A stretch of 64,000 nt of DNA from contig NZ_CP040018.1 in the NCBI RefSeq assembly GCF_005280255.1, positions 2,604,001-2,668,000 on the forward strand, written 5' to 3'. Source of the stretch: Arthrobacter sp. 24S4-2 (lineage in GTDB: Bacteria; Actinomycetota; Actinomycetes; Actinomycetales; Micrococcaceae). The position numbers were made by a program, and so were the translations under genes. Below the pieces are notes generated by a model. The model was not told the origin of the DNA and made no database searches. It was given only the letters and a program-made list of their open reading frames with translations. Below are positions 37,389 through 47,379 of this stretch, one piece after another (the stretch's first letter is position 1; the number at the start of each line of letters is the position of its first letter).

Positions 37389-38071
37389 AGCAAACCCCTT
37401 TCAATGATGGTGCGGACGTTGTTGTCCTGCAGGACTTCGACGCGGTGGCCGGGAGTGCTCACAAAGATGCGGCCCTTTCCCCATTGCCGCGTCCAGATGG
37501 CGGGTGAAGTGACTTCGCGGTTCCACGGGTCCCAATCGCGGGCCTTTTGGGTGGTGGTGGCCAGGACATCGATGTAGTCGTCGGAGAGCACCCAGTACTG
37601 CTCGGTGACGAGGTCGAAGTCCTTGATGCCATTGGTGATGGGGTGCTCCGCCGCTGCTGGGAGCATGTTGACGGTGTAGGGCACGTAGTTGTCGGACTGC
37701 TCACCGATGCACTCGTCCGGGTGCTTGCCGGGATGGCAGGCGAACTGGCCGCCGATCAGGTGCAGATAGTCCGAGTTGTTGCGGTAGGAGTCGGCGATAC
37801 CGCCGTGCCAGCCGGCCAGCCCGGTGCCGTTTTCCACGGCTGCGCGCAGCCCGGCGAACTCGTCCTTTTCGATGGTGGTCATGGTCATGCACTGCATGAT
37901 CAGGTCCACCCCTGCCATGTATCCGGCGTCGGCGTAGACCTTGGGCGATTCCTCGACGCGGACGTCGTAGCCGCTGTCTTTGAGGTAAGGGATGAAGAGT
38001 TCGGTGGCCTCGTACGGCTGGTGGCCGTCCCAGCCGCCGCGGACCACCAGGGCGTTCTTGCGTTCTGTCAT
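37373..38071 (-). CDS. ThuA-like (DUF1080-associated/trehalose-utilisation) protein
   Basis: 232 aa class I glutamine-amidotransferase-like fold: ALVVRGGWDGHQPYEATELF, NGTGLAGWHGGIADSYRNN, EQYWVLSDDYIDVLATT and VTSPAIWTRQWGKGRIFVSTPGH. ThuA proteins act with Gfo/Idh/MocA dehydrogenases in 3-keto-sugar metabolism, which fits its two neighbours. Normal length. Confidence 0.9.
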   Translation of the reverse strand: MTERKNALVVRGGWDGHQPYEATELFIPYLKDSGYDVRVEESPKVYADAGYMAGVDLIMQCMTMTTIEKDEFAGLRAAVENGTGLAGWHGGIADSYRNNSDYLHLIGGQFACHPGKHPDECIGEQSDNYVPYTVNMLPAAAEHPITNGIKDFDLVTEQYWVLSDDYIDVLATTTQKARDWDPWNREVTSPAIWTRQWGKGRIFVSTPGHRVEVLQDNNVRTIIERGLLWASR

Positions 38072-38122
38072 AAGAGTTTCCTTTGTTTGGCTACCGGCCC
38101 GGCAGGACCGGCAAAATCCGGG

Positions 38123-39127
38123 TCAACGGGTAGCGAAGGCGGCGTCGAAGGCAGCAGCGGGCGGCGCGATCCGGGCAAGTTCCTTGACCAGGGCCAGCGC
38201 CTGGGGCGCGCCGATGAGACGGTCCATGCCGGCGTCCTCCCATTCGATGCTGGTGGGGCCGTCGTAACCGATTGCGTTAAGCGTCCGGAAGATCCTGTTC
38301 CACTTCACGTCCCCATGCCCTGCGGTCACGAAGTCCCAGCCGCGCCGAGGATCTGCCCAGGCCAAATGGGAGCCGAGGCGGCCGTTGCGCCCGTCAAGCT
38401 GGCGGACGGATTCCTTCACATGCACATGGAGGATGTGTTCGGCGAAGTCCTGCAGGAACATCACGGGGTCCAGGTCCTGCCAGATGAAGTGGGACGGGTC
38501 AAAGTTCAGCCCGAAGCTCTTGCGGTGCCCGATGGCCTCCAGAGTCCGCTTGGCCGTCCAGTAGTCATAGGCGATCTCGGACGGGTGGACCTCCAGGGCG
38601 AAACGGACGCCAACTTCGTCAAAGACGTCCAGGATGGGATTCCAGCGGTCTGCGAAGTCCTGGTAACCGGCGTCGATCATCGCCTCGGAGGCGGGCGGGA
38701 ACATGGCAACGGCCTTCCAGATGGAAGAGCCGGTGAAGCCTGTCACGGTCTTCACACCGAGGCGGGCAGCTGCCCGTGCCGTATCCTTCATCGACGCTGC
38801 GGCGCGCCTTCGCACTCCTTCGGGTTCCCCGTTGCCCCAGATTTCCGCGGACAGGATGCCCTGGTGGCGTTCATCAATGGGGTCATCGCACACGGCCTGA
38901 CCGGTGAGGTGGTTGGCGATCGCGAAGACTTCCAGGTGGTTCCTCTCCAGGATGTCCAGCCGGCCCTGGAGGTAGCTATCGTCCTCCGCCGCGCGGCGCG
39001 GGTCCAAGTGGTCTCCCCAGCAGGCAATCTCGAGCCCGTCAAAGCCCCACTCGCCGGCGAGGCGGGCCACCTCCTCAAACGGCAGGTCGGCCCACTGGCC
39101 GGTGAAAAGAGTGATTGGTCGTGTCAT
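38123..39127 (-). CDS. sugar phosphate isomerase/epimerase (xylose-isomerase-like TIM barrel)
   Basis: 334 aa from ATG 39127 ([22 protein letters not shown] upstream), the longer open frame being non-coding. AP_endonuc_2 fold: [28 protein letters not shown] (metal ligand Glu), [24 protein letters not shown]. It probably isomerises or epimerises the keto-sugar made by the dehydrogenases of this operon. Confidence 0.91.
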   Translation of the reverse strand: MTRPITLFTGQWADLPFEEVARLAGEWGFDGLEIACWGDHLDPRRAAEDDSYLQGRLDILERNHLEVFAIANHLTGQAVCDDPIDERHQGILSAEIWGNGEPEGVRRRAAASMKDTARAAARLGVKTVTGFTGSSIWKAVAMFPPASEAMIDAGYQDFADRWNPILDVFDEVGVRFALEVHPSEIAYDYWTAKRTLEAIGHRKSFGLNFDPSHFIWQDLDPVMFLQDFAEHILHVHVKESVRQLDGRNGRLGSHLAWADPRRGWDFVTAGHGDVKWNRIFRTLNAIGYDGPTSIEWEDAGMDRLIGAPQALALVKELARIAPPAAAFDAAFATR

Positions 39128-39155
39128 CGTGTTTCCCTGTTCTGTGTTCACGTTC

Positions 39156-40334
39156 CTAGACCTTTTGCCACTGGCTGGAGTTCGTGGCGCTGGCCTCGAC
39201 GGCAGCGAGGACCCGCTGGACCTGCAGGGCGTCGGCGAAAGACGGCTCCGGCTGGCGGCCTTCACCGATGGCAGTGACAAGGTCCACCACCTGGTGGGTG
39301 AAGCCGTGCTCATACCCCAGCCCGTGGCCGGTAGGCCACCATTTGCCGACGTACGGATGCTCGGGCTCCGTGACGAAAATCCGGCGGAAGCCGGCGTCGG
39401 GAGATTCGGCTGCGTCGTAGAAGGACAGCACGTTCATTTCCTCGAAATCAAAGGCGAGGGAGCCTTTGGTGCCGTTGATTTCCAAGCGCATGGCGTTCTT
39501 CCGGCCCAGCGCGTAACGGGTGGCTTCGAAGACCCCGATCGGGCCGCCGTCGAATTTTGCACTGAAGATCGCTGCGTCGTCGACCGTCACCGTGCCGCGC
39601 GGTGAGTCGCTGCTCAGGTCACCGTACCCGCCTAGGCCGACGAGGTCACCGGCAAGCGGGCGCTCCGGAACGAAAGTTTCCAGCAGTGCCGAGACGCCGG
39701 TGATGTTCTGTCCGGTGACCCACTGGGCGGCGTCGATGCTGTGCGCCCCGATGTCACCGAGGGACCCGGAACCGGACTTGCTCTTGTCCAGGCGCCAGGT
39801 CATGGGGGCGTTGGCATCCGAGAGCCAGTCCTGCAGGTACTGGGCGCGGACATGCCGGAGGTCGCCCAGCCTGCCCTGTTCCACGAAGCGTTTAGCCAGC
39901 GCCAGGGCGGGGGTGCGGCGGTAGCTGAAGCCGCACATCGAGAGGACGCCCTCCTTCGCCGCCGTCTCCGCCGCGAGGGTCATCCTCTCTGCTTCCTCCA
40001 CGGAATTCGCAAGCGGTTTCTCGCACAGCACATGCTTACCGGCTTCGAGGGCGGCGATCGCAATCTCGGTATGGGTGTCGCCGGGGGTGCATATGTCGAT
40101 CAGGTCGATGTCGTCGCGCTCGATCAGGCGGCGCCAGTCCGTCTCGACCGATTCCCAGCCCAGCTTGTCTGCTGCGGCGCGCACGCCGTCGGCGTTCCGC
40201 CCGGCAACCGCGGTGAGCCGGGGCTGCAGCGGCAGGTCGAAGAACCGTGGCGCCGTACGCCAGGCGTGGGAGTGGGCGGCGCCCATGAAGGCGTAGCCCA
40301 CCATGCCGACCCGCAGGGGTTTGGGGTTGGTCAT
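39156..40334 (-). CDS. Gfo/Idh/MocA-family oxidoreductase
   Basis: 392 aa. [17 protein letters not shown]ossmann start, [15 protein letters not shown] (Lys of EKP), [37 protein letters not shown]. Longer than its operon partner at 36276 and of a different subfamily (often sugar or myo-inositol dehydrogenases). Separated by 12 bases from the permease gene upstream. Confidence 0.92.
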   Translation of the reverse strand: MTNPKPLRVGMVGYAFMGAAHSHAWRTAPRFFDLPLQPRLTAVAGRNADGVRAAADKLGWESVETDWRRLIERDDIDLIDICTPGDTHTEIAIAALEAGKHVLCEKPLANSVEEAERMTLAAETAAKEGVLSMCGFSYRRTPALALAKRFVEQGRLGDLRHVRAQYLQDWLSDANAPMTWRLDKSKSGSGSLGDIGAHSIDAAQWVTGQNITGVSALLETFVPERPLAGDLVGLGGYGDLSSDSPRGTVTVDDAAIFSAKFDGGPIGVFEATRYALGRKNAMRLEINGTKGSLAFDFEEMNVLSFYDAAESPDAGFRRIFVTEPEHPYVGKWWPTGHGLGYEHGFTHQVVDLVTAIGEGRQPEPSFADALQVQRVLAAVEASATNSSQWQKV

Positions 40335-40346
40335 CGGAGTTCCTTT

Positions 40347-41252
40347 CTACTTGCTGAAGCCGGCGGTGAGGCCGGCGAGCAGCTGGCGTCGGCCTATGAC
40401 GTAGAGCACGAGGATCGGCAACGTGCTGAGCATCACCGAGGCAAGCACGGCCGGGATGTTGACGCTGAACTCTCCCTGGAACGTCCACAAACCCAGGGGA
40501 AGGACGCGCAGGCCGGGGCTCTGGGTGAGGACCAGCGGGAGCAGGAAACCGTTCCAGACGTGCAGGCCGTTATAGATGGCGACGGTCACGATCGCGGGGC
40601 GGGTCAGCGGCAGGGCCAGCCGCCACATGGTCTGCCACTCGCTGCAGCCGTCCAGCCGCATGGACTCGAACAATTCGTTCGGAACGTCGCGGATGAAGTT
40701 GGACAGGATCAGTACTGTCAACGGGATGGCAAAGGCAATGGATGGAAGCATGAGCGCGAGCAGGCTGTCGTACAGGTTGAGCCGGATGATCATCAGGTAG
40801 ATCGGGATGATCGTGGCCTGAAGCGGAATGGCCAGTCCCATGAGGAACATCCCGTTGACCAGCTTGAGGAACCTGCCGCTGCCCCGAACGATGGCGAACG
40901 AGGCCATGAAGGAAATCAGCACTGTTGGAATCACGGAACCGAGCGTGACGATGGCGCTGTTCATGAAGTACGTCGCGAAATCGGCCTCAAGAACCATCTG
41001 GTAGTTTTCCAGCGTGGGTGAAGTGGGAAGTGCCAGTGGATTCTGGCCGAAGTAGCCGGCCTGCGTCTTCAGGCTGGTGATGACGATGTAGTAAACCGGA
41101 AGAATGATGATGGCGAGCCAGATCCAGCCGCCGAGTCCACCAAGGATGTTCAGCTGTTTGATCCGGCTACCGAATCCGCGCCTGGCGGCTGCGGAGGTGG
41201 CAACTGAGCCGGTCGGAGTCTCCTCCGTGCTGCTTTTCAAGACGGTGCTCAC
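40347..41252 (-). CDS. carbohydrate ABC transporter permease, MalG type
   Basis: 301 aa from GTG 41252, which begins one base after the stop of the partner permease. Six helices and the EAA loop ESMRLDGCSEWQTMWRLALPLTRPA. Typical of CUT1 sugar importers. The operon lacks its own ATPase, so a shared MsiK/UgpC-like ATPase encoded elsewhere probably energises it, as is usual in actinobacteria. Confidence 0.92.
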   Translation of the reverse strand: MSTVLKSSTEETPTGSVATSAAARRGFGSRIKQLNILGGLGGWIWLAIIILPVYYIVITSLKTQAGYFGQNPLALPTSPTLENYQMVLEADFATYFMNSAIVTLGSVIPTVLISFMASFAIVRGSGRFLKLVNGMFLMGLAIPLQATIIPIYLMIIRLNLYDSLLALMLPSIAFAIPLTVLILSNFIRDVPNELFESMRLDGCSEWQTMWRLALPLTRPAIVTVAIYNGLHVWNGFLLPLVLTQSPGLRVLPLGLWTFQGEFSVNIPAVLASVMLSTLPILVLYVIGRRQLLAGLTAGFSK

Positions 41253-41253
41253 C

Positions 41254-42189
41254 CTACAAACCTTCCAATTGGCTGCCCTGCTTGTCCTTGCCTCCGAGGC
41301 GCTGGAGGAACAAGGCCAGTGCAAGGCCGATGACTACGAGAATGACGGCGATGACGCTCGCCGGGCCCATGAGGTTGGCCCGGAAGCCGCGCAGGTACAT
41401 GTCCAGGGCCAGGATCCGTGTGGAGTTTCCCGGGCCGCCGCCGGTGAGGACGAAGATCAGGTCGAAGTACGTCAGCGACCCCACGACCATCAGGGTGGAC
41501 GAGGTGATGATGGTGTACTTCAGCTGGGGGAGGGTGATGTGGAAGAACTGCTTGATTGTTCCCGCGCCGTCGATCTGGGCCGCCTCGTATAGCGATTTGG
41601 GGATCTGCCGCACGCCGCCCTGGTAAATGAGCGTATGGAACGGCACGAACTGCCAGGCGATCACAAAGATGACCAAACCAAGGGCAAGATGCGGTACCCC
41701 CAGCCAGTCCTGGGCAAGGAAGGGCAGTCCAAGGCCCGTGGCCAGGCCGAAGTTCGGATCCAGCAGAGCCTTGAAAGCAATGGCGACTGCAGCGGATGAG
41801 AGCAGCAAAGGCAGGAAATACAACACTGCCAAGGCGGCCCGGTAGCGCTGGCTTCCTGCAGTGAAGACTCCCAGGAGGAGGCTGATGGGAGTCTGGACGA
41901 GCCAGGAGACGATCATGATCAGGAAGGTCAGTCCCAAAGCGTTGTACAGGCCCGGGTCCACGAGCACCGACAACCAGTTGCTCAGGCCCGCAGCCCCGAT
42001 GGCACCGATGCCGTCCCAGCTGGTGAAGCTCAGGATGAGTACACCGACCAGCGGCACGAGGGCGAAGACCACGAAGAAGAACAAAGCGGGCAGGGTCAGC
42101 CACGCGAGTGCAGCCTTACGCTTGTCGGTTTGCTCAGTGCCGGTTCTGGCGGCGGCAGTCCTGGGCGCGGTGGAGACGGCGTTACTCAT
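41254..42189 (-). CDS. carbohydrate ABC transporter permease, MalF type
   Basis: 311 aa from ATG 42189 (MSNAVSTAPRTAAARTG), overlapping the binding-protein gene by 4 bases. Six helices with EAA loop EAAQIDGAGTIKQFFHITLPQL. Forms a heterodimer with the MalG-type protein downstream. The N-terminal extension in the open frame (from 42309) is inside the upstream gene and is rejected. Confidence 0.92.
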   Translation of the reverse strand: MSNAVSTAPRTAAARTGTEQTDKRKAALAWLTLPALFFFVVFALVPLVGVLILSFTSWDGIGAIGAAGLSNWLSVLVDPGLYNALGLTFLIMIVSWLVQTPISLLLGVFTAGSQRYRAALAVLYFLPLLLSSAAVAIAFKALLDPNFGLATGLGLPFLAQDWLGVPHLALGLVIFVIAWQFVPFHTLIYQGGVRQIPKSLYEAAQIDGAGTIKQFFHITLPQLKYTIITSSTLMVVGSLTYFDLIFVLTGGGPGNSTRILALDMYLRGFRANLMGPASVIAVILVVIGLALALFLQRLGGKDKQGSQLEGL

Positions 42190-43511
42190 TTTTCGAGGGT
42201 GGCATTCATGTTCTCGGCGAACTGCTGCGGTGTGATCGACTTCAGGAACAGCTGGTCGATGTTGTTCAGCAGGGCTTCGGCGGCGGTGGGGCTCAGGGCC
42301 TGGTCCCACGACTGCTGGAAGTTCGGAGCATTCTTGGCCAGATCGTAAACGAAGTTCAGGAAGTCCTTGTCCGGAGAAGTGGAGAGCTTGTCTTCGATGC
42401 CGTTGACAATGGGAACTGATCCGGAGTTGATGTAGGTGTCAATGACGGTTTCGGTCAGAATGCCGTCCTTGAAGAACTTCTTCGCGGCTTCCTTCTCCTT
42501 GTCGTTGGCCTTTGAGGAGATCGACATGTACTGGGCAGGGTTTCCCACCCCGTTCTTTGGGTCGCCTTTGCCGCCGGCGACGGTGGGGAATTGGACGAAG
42601 CCCAGTTTCCCGTCCTGGACGAAGTTTTGACCGCCCTTCTTCATCGCGCCATAGGTCCAGGAACCATGCAGCATCATGGCGGCCTTGCCCGTGAACAGAA
42701 GCGCCTGGTCCGCGTTGGAGTCGGCGGTGATGGAGGAGAAGCCTTTGATGAAGCCTTCCGCCGAGACGAGCTCCTGGATCTTGGTGCCGGTCTCGATCAC
42801 GGCAGGGTCCATCCAGGCATTGGGCTTGCCTTCGAAGATGGCCTTGAATACCCCGGCGCCCCCGATGCGGTCGAGCAGGTATTCAAGCCACATCATCGAG
42901 GTCCAGCGGGACTGACCACCGAGAGAGAAGGGTGCCACGCCCATGCCGTTGAAGGTCTTGACCAGCGACATGACATCGTCCCAGGTCTTTGGCGGCTGGG
43001 CGCCCGCCTTTTCGAACAGTTCCTTGTTGTAGAACAGGACGATCGGGGCGACGTATTGGTTGGGCAGCGCGTAGATCTTCCCGTTGACGGTGCCTGCGCC
43101 GAAGGCGGCGGGGAAGAACTTGTTCTTCAGGTCCGGGTTCTGATCGAACCAGCTGGTCAGGTCCTCTACCTGGTTAGCCTCGGCATAAGTCTTCAGGGTG
43201 CCGCCGCCCCAGCCGTAGATGATGGTCGGGGCCTGACCTGCGCCGATCGCGGTTTTGATCTTGGTTTTGTATGCGTCGTTCTGGAAGTACGTCACCGCGA
43301 TCTTGTTGTCCGGGTTCGCCGAACCAAAGGCGTCCACCGCCTTCTGCATGGTGGTCTGGTTCGGTTCACCGGAGAGGTACCACATGCTGGCTCCCCCGCC
43401 GCTGGAGGCGCCAGGCCCCGATGTTCCGCAGGCACTGGTCACCATGGCGGCGAAGGGTGCGAGGGCGGCAAGGGCGAGGAAAGAGCGCCGGGATGTCTGG
43501 GGTTGCTTCAT
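42186..43511 (-). CDS. sugar ABC transporter substrate-binding lipoprotein
   Basis: 441 aa, extracellular solute-binding family 1. A twin-arginine-like signal (SRRSFLALAALAPFAAMV) ends in a lipobox with C28 (TSACGT), so it is a lipid-anchored protein. Mature part contains QAPTIIYGWGGGTLKTYAEA and ALPNQYVAPIVLFYNKELFEKAG. First gene of the leftward operon, divergent from LacI. Confidence 0.93.
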   Translation of the reverse strand: MKQPQTSRRSFLALAALAPFAAMVTSACGTSGPGASSGGGASMWYLSGEPNQTTMQKAVDAFGSANPDNKIAVTYFQNDAYKTKIKTAIGAGQAPTIIYGWGGGTLKTYAEANQVEDLTSWFDQNPDLKNKFFPAAFGAGTVNGKIYALPNQYVAPIVLFYNKELFEKAGAQPPKTWDDVMSLVKTFNGMGVAPFSLGGQSRWTSMMWLEYLLDRIGGAGVFKAIFEGKPNAWMDPAVIETGTKIQELVSAEGFIKGFSSITADSNADQALLFTGKAAMMLHGSWTYGAMKKGGQNFVQDGKLGFVQFPTVAGGKGDPKNGVGNPAQYMSISSKANDKEKEAAKKFFKDGILTETVIDTYINSGSVPIVNGIEDKLSTSPDKDFLNFVYDLAKNAPNFQQSWDQALSPTAAEALLNNIDQLFLKSITPQQFAENMNATLEK

Positions 43512-43593
43512 TGCTTCTCCATCTGTAATCGCTTCTTTGAGCCATCCGGGGTGTTGCCTCCGGAAACGGACTCGAAATGTTTCGCATCGGTGA

Positions 43594-43611
43594 TTTAGGT
43601 CACGGTCTAAA
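43594..43611. promoter_or_regulatory. candidate LacI-family operator/promoter
   Basis: TTTAG and CTAAA arms separated by 8 bases, followed by CTAATGCGACTAAAG. It lies in the 232-base gap between the binding-protein gene and lacI, on the importer side. Proposed by position and symmetry only. Confidence 0.35.
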
Positions 43612-43743
43612 CTAATGCGACTAAAGTAGCGCCGTCAAGAGGCTCTGAAAAGTTTTTGCGCGTTCGGCCGTGCAGTGCTTGACCCCAAAGGCGAGCTTCT
43701 GCAGAATGAAAGTCCTGAATCTATCGAAAGGTTTCGAACCTTT

Positions 43744-44784
43744 ATGGCAACAAAGATCCGCCAAGCTAAGCCGACGCTTGCCACCGTGGCCAGGCAGGCA
43801 GGGGTATCGGCACCTACAGTCTCGAAGGTGGTGAACGGCCGTGACGACGTTGCGCCGGAAACCCGGGCCCGCATTCTGGCCGCACTGGAGCATGCGGGGT
43901 ACCAGTCTCCCCTGCAGCGCCGTTCCGCCGCCGAGGCCGGCACCGTCGTCGAGGTGGTCATAGACGTCCTCGACTCGGCCTACACGGTTGAAGTGCTGAA
44001 CGGGATACTGCGGTTCGCCGCAGGTGCCGATGTTGAGATTCTGGTAAGCGTCACCGGCCCGGCGCCCTCGACCCGGCTCGGCCCCGAGGGCCGAGCCCAG
44101 CGCATAGTGGACGAGGGAAGAGCGGGAATGATTGTGGTGACGTCAGCTTTCAGCGAGGCGCAACTGCATGCGTTCCGGCGGCGCCAGATTCCCGTCGTCG
44201 TGATTGACCCCCTAAATCCGCCTTCAGCCGATGTGGTCAGCGTAGGAGCGACCAATTGGGCTGGAGGCAAGGCCGCGACAGAACACTTGCTGGAGTTGGG
44301 GCACCGGCGCATCGCCTATATCGGCGGCATCGAGGGGGCTGAATGCAACCAGGCGCGCCTGCACGGCTACATGGCCGCCCTTATGGCCCAAGGCGTGCCC
44401 GTCGATCCTCACTACATTATTTCCGGCGGCAGGTTCCGCAGGGACAGTGGAGTGGCCGGGCTCAAGGCGCTGCTCGCGCTTGAGCAGCGGCCCACAGCCA
44501 TCTTTGCCGGAAGCGACAGCATCGCATTGGGTGTTCTTAGCGAAGCGGGCCGTCACGGGGTCAGGATTCCCGAAGACATCAGTCTTATTGGCTTCGACGG
44601 GACAACTCAAGGCGAGGAGTCCGTCCCAGCGCTGACTTCCGTAGCCCAGCCGCTGGAGGAAATGGGGCGCGCAGCGCTGCGGTCATTGCTGCGCCAGGCC
44701 CGCGGGGAAGTTCTGGATTCCCATCGCGTCGAGCTGGCCACGCAGGTGATTGTCCGCGACTCCACAGCCCCTCCCGCGGACTGA
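43744..44784 (+). CDS. LacI-family transcriptional regulator
   Basis: 346 aa from ATG 43744 (MATKIRQAKPTLATVARQAG); an open extension to 43675 looks non-coding. LacI HTH with VSAPTVSKVVNGRDDVAPETR and hinge RILAALEHAGY, then a periplasmic-binding-like effector domain (HRRIAYIGGIEG, FAGSDSIALGVLSEAGRHG, ISLIGFDG). Presumed sugar-responsive repressor of the divergent importer and catabolic operon. Confidence 0.93.
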   Translation: MATKIRQAKPTLATVARQAGVSAPTVSKVVNGRDDVAPETRARILAALEHAGYQSPLQRRSAAEAGTVVEVVIDVLDSAYTVEVLNGILRFAAGADVEILVSVTGPAPSTRLGPEGRAQRIVDEGRAGMIVVTSAFSEAQLHAFRRRQIPVVVIDPLNPPSADVVSVGATNWAGGKAATEHLLELGHRRIAYIGGIEGAECNQARLHGYMAALMAQGVPVDPHYIISGGRFRRDSGVAGLKALLALEQRPTAIFAGSDSIALGVLSEAGRHGVRIPEDISLIGFDGTTQGEESVPALTSVAQPLEEMGRAALRSLLRQARGEVLDSHRVELATQVIVRDSTAPPAD

Positions 44785-45025
44785 CCTCACCGCTCTTGTC
44801 AGTTCTTGTCGGTGCTCCAAGCGGCTTGGCGACCCGTCCTGCACCTTTGCGTTCAGCGGAGGCCCGCGAAGCCCTTACCGGACGGGCGATCCCTCACTGT
44901 TGACGCTGGGGTGGGCGATGGGTTCCTCAAACGCGGGCTCTCCACTGCTGAGGTCAACGTCGGATTCCCGGATAGCGTATTTCATGGCCGCCTCTGACGC
45001 TGCGGGGCCCTCGGTGCAACGCTAG

Positions 45026-46705
45026 GAGCGCGGGTCAGTAGTCGGCCGGGTTCTTAAAACGCCGTGTGAATTGCCGGGGTGCGGGAGGAGTGGCTGGAAG
45101 AATCGGGAGTATGAATTCCGGTTCCCAGGATGGCCTTTTTGATGAAGCTCTCGTGGAGCGGGTGGAGCGTTTTGATGACGGGATCGTTGAGGCCGGCGCT
45201 GGTGTGAACAAGCGGTTCAAATCCTTTGAGCCGGACGCGGTGATGCTGGTCCCGCCGTCGCTGGATGAGTGGTTGCCGGGCAATCATCTGGCCCGGTTCA
45301 TCGCTGATCTGGTGTCCCGGGAGCTGAATCTGTCCCGGTTCTACGGCTCGTATGGGAAGACGAAGGGCCAGCCGCCGTATGATCCGCGGTTGATGGTCCG
45401 GGTCCTGCTTTACGGCTACTGCGTCGGGGTGCGTTCCTCCCGGGAGTTGGAGCGGGCGTGCGTGGACGTGGTCGCGTTCCGTTGGCTGGCCGGGCAGCAG
45501 GCACCGGATTTCCGGTCCATCGGCCGGTTCCGCAAACGCCATCTCGCGGCGTTGGGGAACGTGTTCCTGCAGGCGCTGGAACTCTGCCGGGCCGCGGGCA
45601 TGGTCTCCTTGGGCCGGGTTGCCCTGGACGGGACGAAGGTCCGGGCCAACGCGTCCCGGCGAAAGGCGATGAGCTACGGACGGCTGACCGAAAAACAGAG
45701 GATCCTCGCCGCGGAGGTCTCGGACATGCTCGCCGACGCCGAGGCCGTGGACAGGGAGGAGGATGCCCGGTTCGGGGCGGATACGCGCGGCGATGAGCTC
45801 CCGCCGGACCTGGCCGACCGGCAATCGCGGCTGGCGAAGATGGCCGCGGCCCGCAAACAGCTCGAAGAGGACGCGGCAGCCAAAGCACGCCAAGAGGCGG
45901 AGCAGAAAGCCCGGGACCGCGGCGATGACGACGGGGCGGCTGCGGCCAAGGGCGAGGAAGCCGCGGCCAAAGCGGAGGTCAGACCGAGGGCCCAGCGCAA
46001 TTTCACGGACCCCGACTCCCGGATCATGAAGACCGCAGACGGCTCGTACCACTATTGCTACAACGCCCAGGCCGTGGTCGACGCGGACCATCAGGTCATC
46101 GTCGCCACCGATCTGAACAACACCGCGGTGGACGTGCAGCAACTGGTCCCGATGACCGAACGCACCGCCGAAACCCTGGGCCGGATGCCCGCCCAATGGA
46201 CCATTGATGCCGGATATTGTTCAGCAGCCAACCTCGAACACGTGAAGGAAATCGAGGCCGCCGGCGGGACCGAGTTCTTCATCGCGACCGGCCGGCTCAA
46301 ACACGGCGAAAAGGTTCCCGAGACGCCCCGGGGCAGGATCCCGGCCACCGCCACACCCAAGGAACGGATGGCGAGGAAACTCAAAACCAAGAAGGGCCGG
46401 GCCGTTTACGCGCGGCGCAAGGCGATCATCGAACCGGTCTTCGGGCAAATCCACACCCGCCAGGGCAAACACGTACTCCTGCGCGGCCTCGAACAAGCCA
46501 AACACGAGTGGGAACTGATGGCAGGCTGTCACAACCTGCTGAAATTGTTCACTTTCAAAGCCAAAGCCGGTCTCAACGCCCCGGCCGGAGCCTAACCCAC
46601 GGGCCAAAGGCGGCCACGGCTGCCCGGCCATCAAGATGGCAACGTGTCACCGGTCAGTAGACAGGACCACCCCTGGATGACGGAAACCACTACCGCCCCA
46701 CGCTC
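45026..46705 (+). mobile_element. IS1182-family insertion sequence, complete
   Basis: 1680 bases. Inverted ends GAGCGCGGGTCAGTAGT (left) and, reading inward from the right, GAGCGTGGGGCGGTAGT, agreeing at most positions. Flanked by CTAG at 45022-45025 and 46706-46709, taken as a 4-base target duplication of a palindromic site. Holds one transposase gene. Confidence 0.85.
45111..46595 (+). CDS. IS1182-family transposase
   Basis: 494 aa from ATG 45111 (MNSGSQDGLFDEALVERV); the frame is open to 45066. DUF772 N-terminal domain (VPPSLDEWLPGNHLARFIAD, YDPRLMVRVLLYGYCVG), DDE domain with ALDGTKVRANASR, AQWTIDAGYCSAANLEH and C-terminal EPVFGQIHTRQGKH. A charged Ala/Glu-rich helix (about 230-285) interrupts the DDE core as usual. 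Full length, so potentially active. Confidence 0.93.
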   Translation: MNSGSQDGLFDEALVERVERFDDGIVEAGAGVNKRFKSFEPDAVMLVPPSLDEWLPGNHLARFIADLVSRELNLSRFYGSYGKTKGQPPYDPRLMVRVLLYGYCVGVRSSRELERACVDVVAFRWLAGQQAPDFRSIGRFRKRHLAALGNVFLQALELCRAAGMVSLGRVALDGTKVRANASRRKAMSYGRLTEKQRILAAEVSDMLADAEAVDREEDARFGADTRGDELPPDLADRQSRLAKMAAARKQLEEDAAAKARQEAEQKARDRGDDDGAAAAKGEEAAAKAEVRPRAQRNFTDPDSRIMKTADGSYHYCYNAQAVVDADHQVIVATDLNNTAVDVQQLVPMTERTAETLGRMPAQWTIDAGYCSAANLEHVKEIEAAGGTEFFIATGRLKHGEKVPETPRGRIPATATPKERMARKLKTKKGRAVYARRKAIIEPVFGQIHTRQGKHVLLRGLEQAKHEWELMAGCHNLLKLFTFKAKAGLNAPAGA

Positions 46706-47224
46706 CTAGGGAACGACGTGAATCTCCGGGACGTAGAGGGGCGCAGCGCGCTCCTGCTCGGCATGGCCAAGGACAACAACGCATCCTGTGCCATCGGCCC
46801 GCTGATCCGGCTCTTCCACGAGGACTCCACCTTGGAGTCCCTGCGGACGGAAGTAATCACCCTCACTGTCGAAGGCGCGGACGGCTACCGACTGGAGGGC
46901 CGCAACAGCCTGGCCCGCATCAGCCGCCCCTTCGAGGAACTCATCAAAGCGGCGCACGGCCGCCACCACCAATACCCCGACGGGTTCGCCCTTTTCACAG
47001 GAACGCTGTTCTCACCCACTCAGGACCGCGACACCGAAGGCCTGGGCTTCACCCACAAGATCGGCGACATCGTCACGATCAGCAGCCCCCGGCTCGGAAC
47101 GCTCATCAACCGAACGCAGAGAACCGAGGAAATGGAGCCGTGGACCTTCGGGATCACGGCCATGCTCAGCTACCTCGCCCAGATGGGAGCCGGTGGCGTG
47201 CCATCGACCGCATATGCTAAGTAA
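46706..47224 (+). pseudogene. fumarylacetoacetate hydrolase-family protein, truncated by IS1182
   Basis: The frame runs in from the IS boundary: LGNDVNLRDVEGRSALLLGM, AKDNNASCAIGPLIRLF, GRHHQYPDGFALFTGTLFSP and FTHKIGDIVTISSPRLGTL. This is the C-terminal half of an FAH-fold protein (AraD1-like group) acting on 2-keto-3-deoxy-sugar acids. GTG 46718 could restart a 168-aa product without the N-terminal part. The left flank of the IS codes for only a few matching residues (GATL) before a stop, so the rest has been deleted. Confidence 0.75.
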
Positions 47225-47379
47225 ACTTAGTAATTGGGAGTGAAGAACTCAGGAGTCAGCAGCAGCTGGTCGGTCCGGTCTGGGGAGCATGTGGCCGGGG
47301 TCCCTTCGGACAGTCCGCTGTTGACCCATACGGTACAAAACCCGAGGATTGCGGTCGTTACCCGCCGCGTCCGCCAACA

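Noticed and set aside
39741..41021. 426-codon plus-strand frame
   Set aside because: Antisense to a Gfo/Idh/MocA gene and an ABC permease; His/Gln/Asp-rich shadow translation.
44875..44985. 36-codon minus-strand frame MKYAIRESDVDLSSGEPAFE...
   Set aside because: It has a fair ribosome site (AGAGG) but no homologue that I recognise, and no operon context. It may be real but the evidence is too thin.
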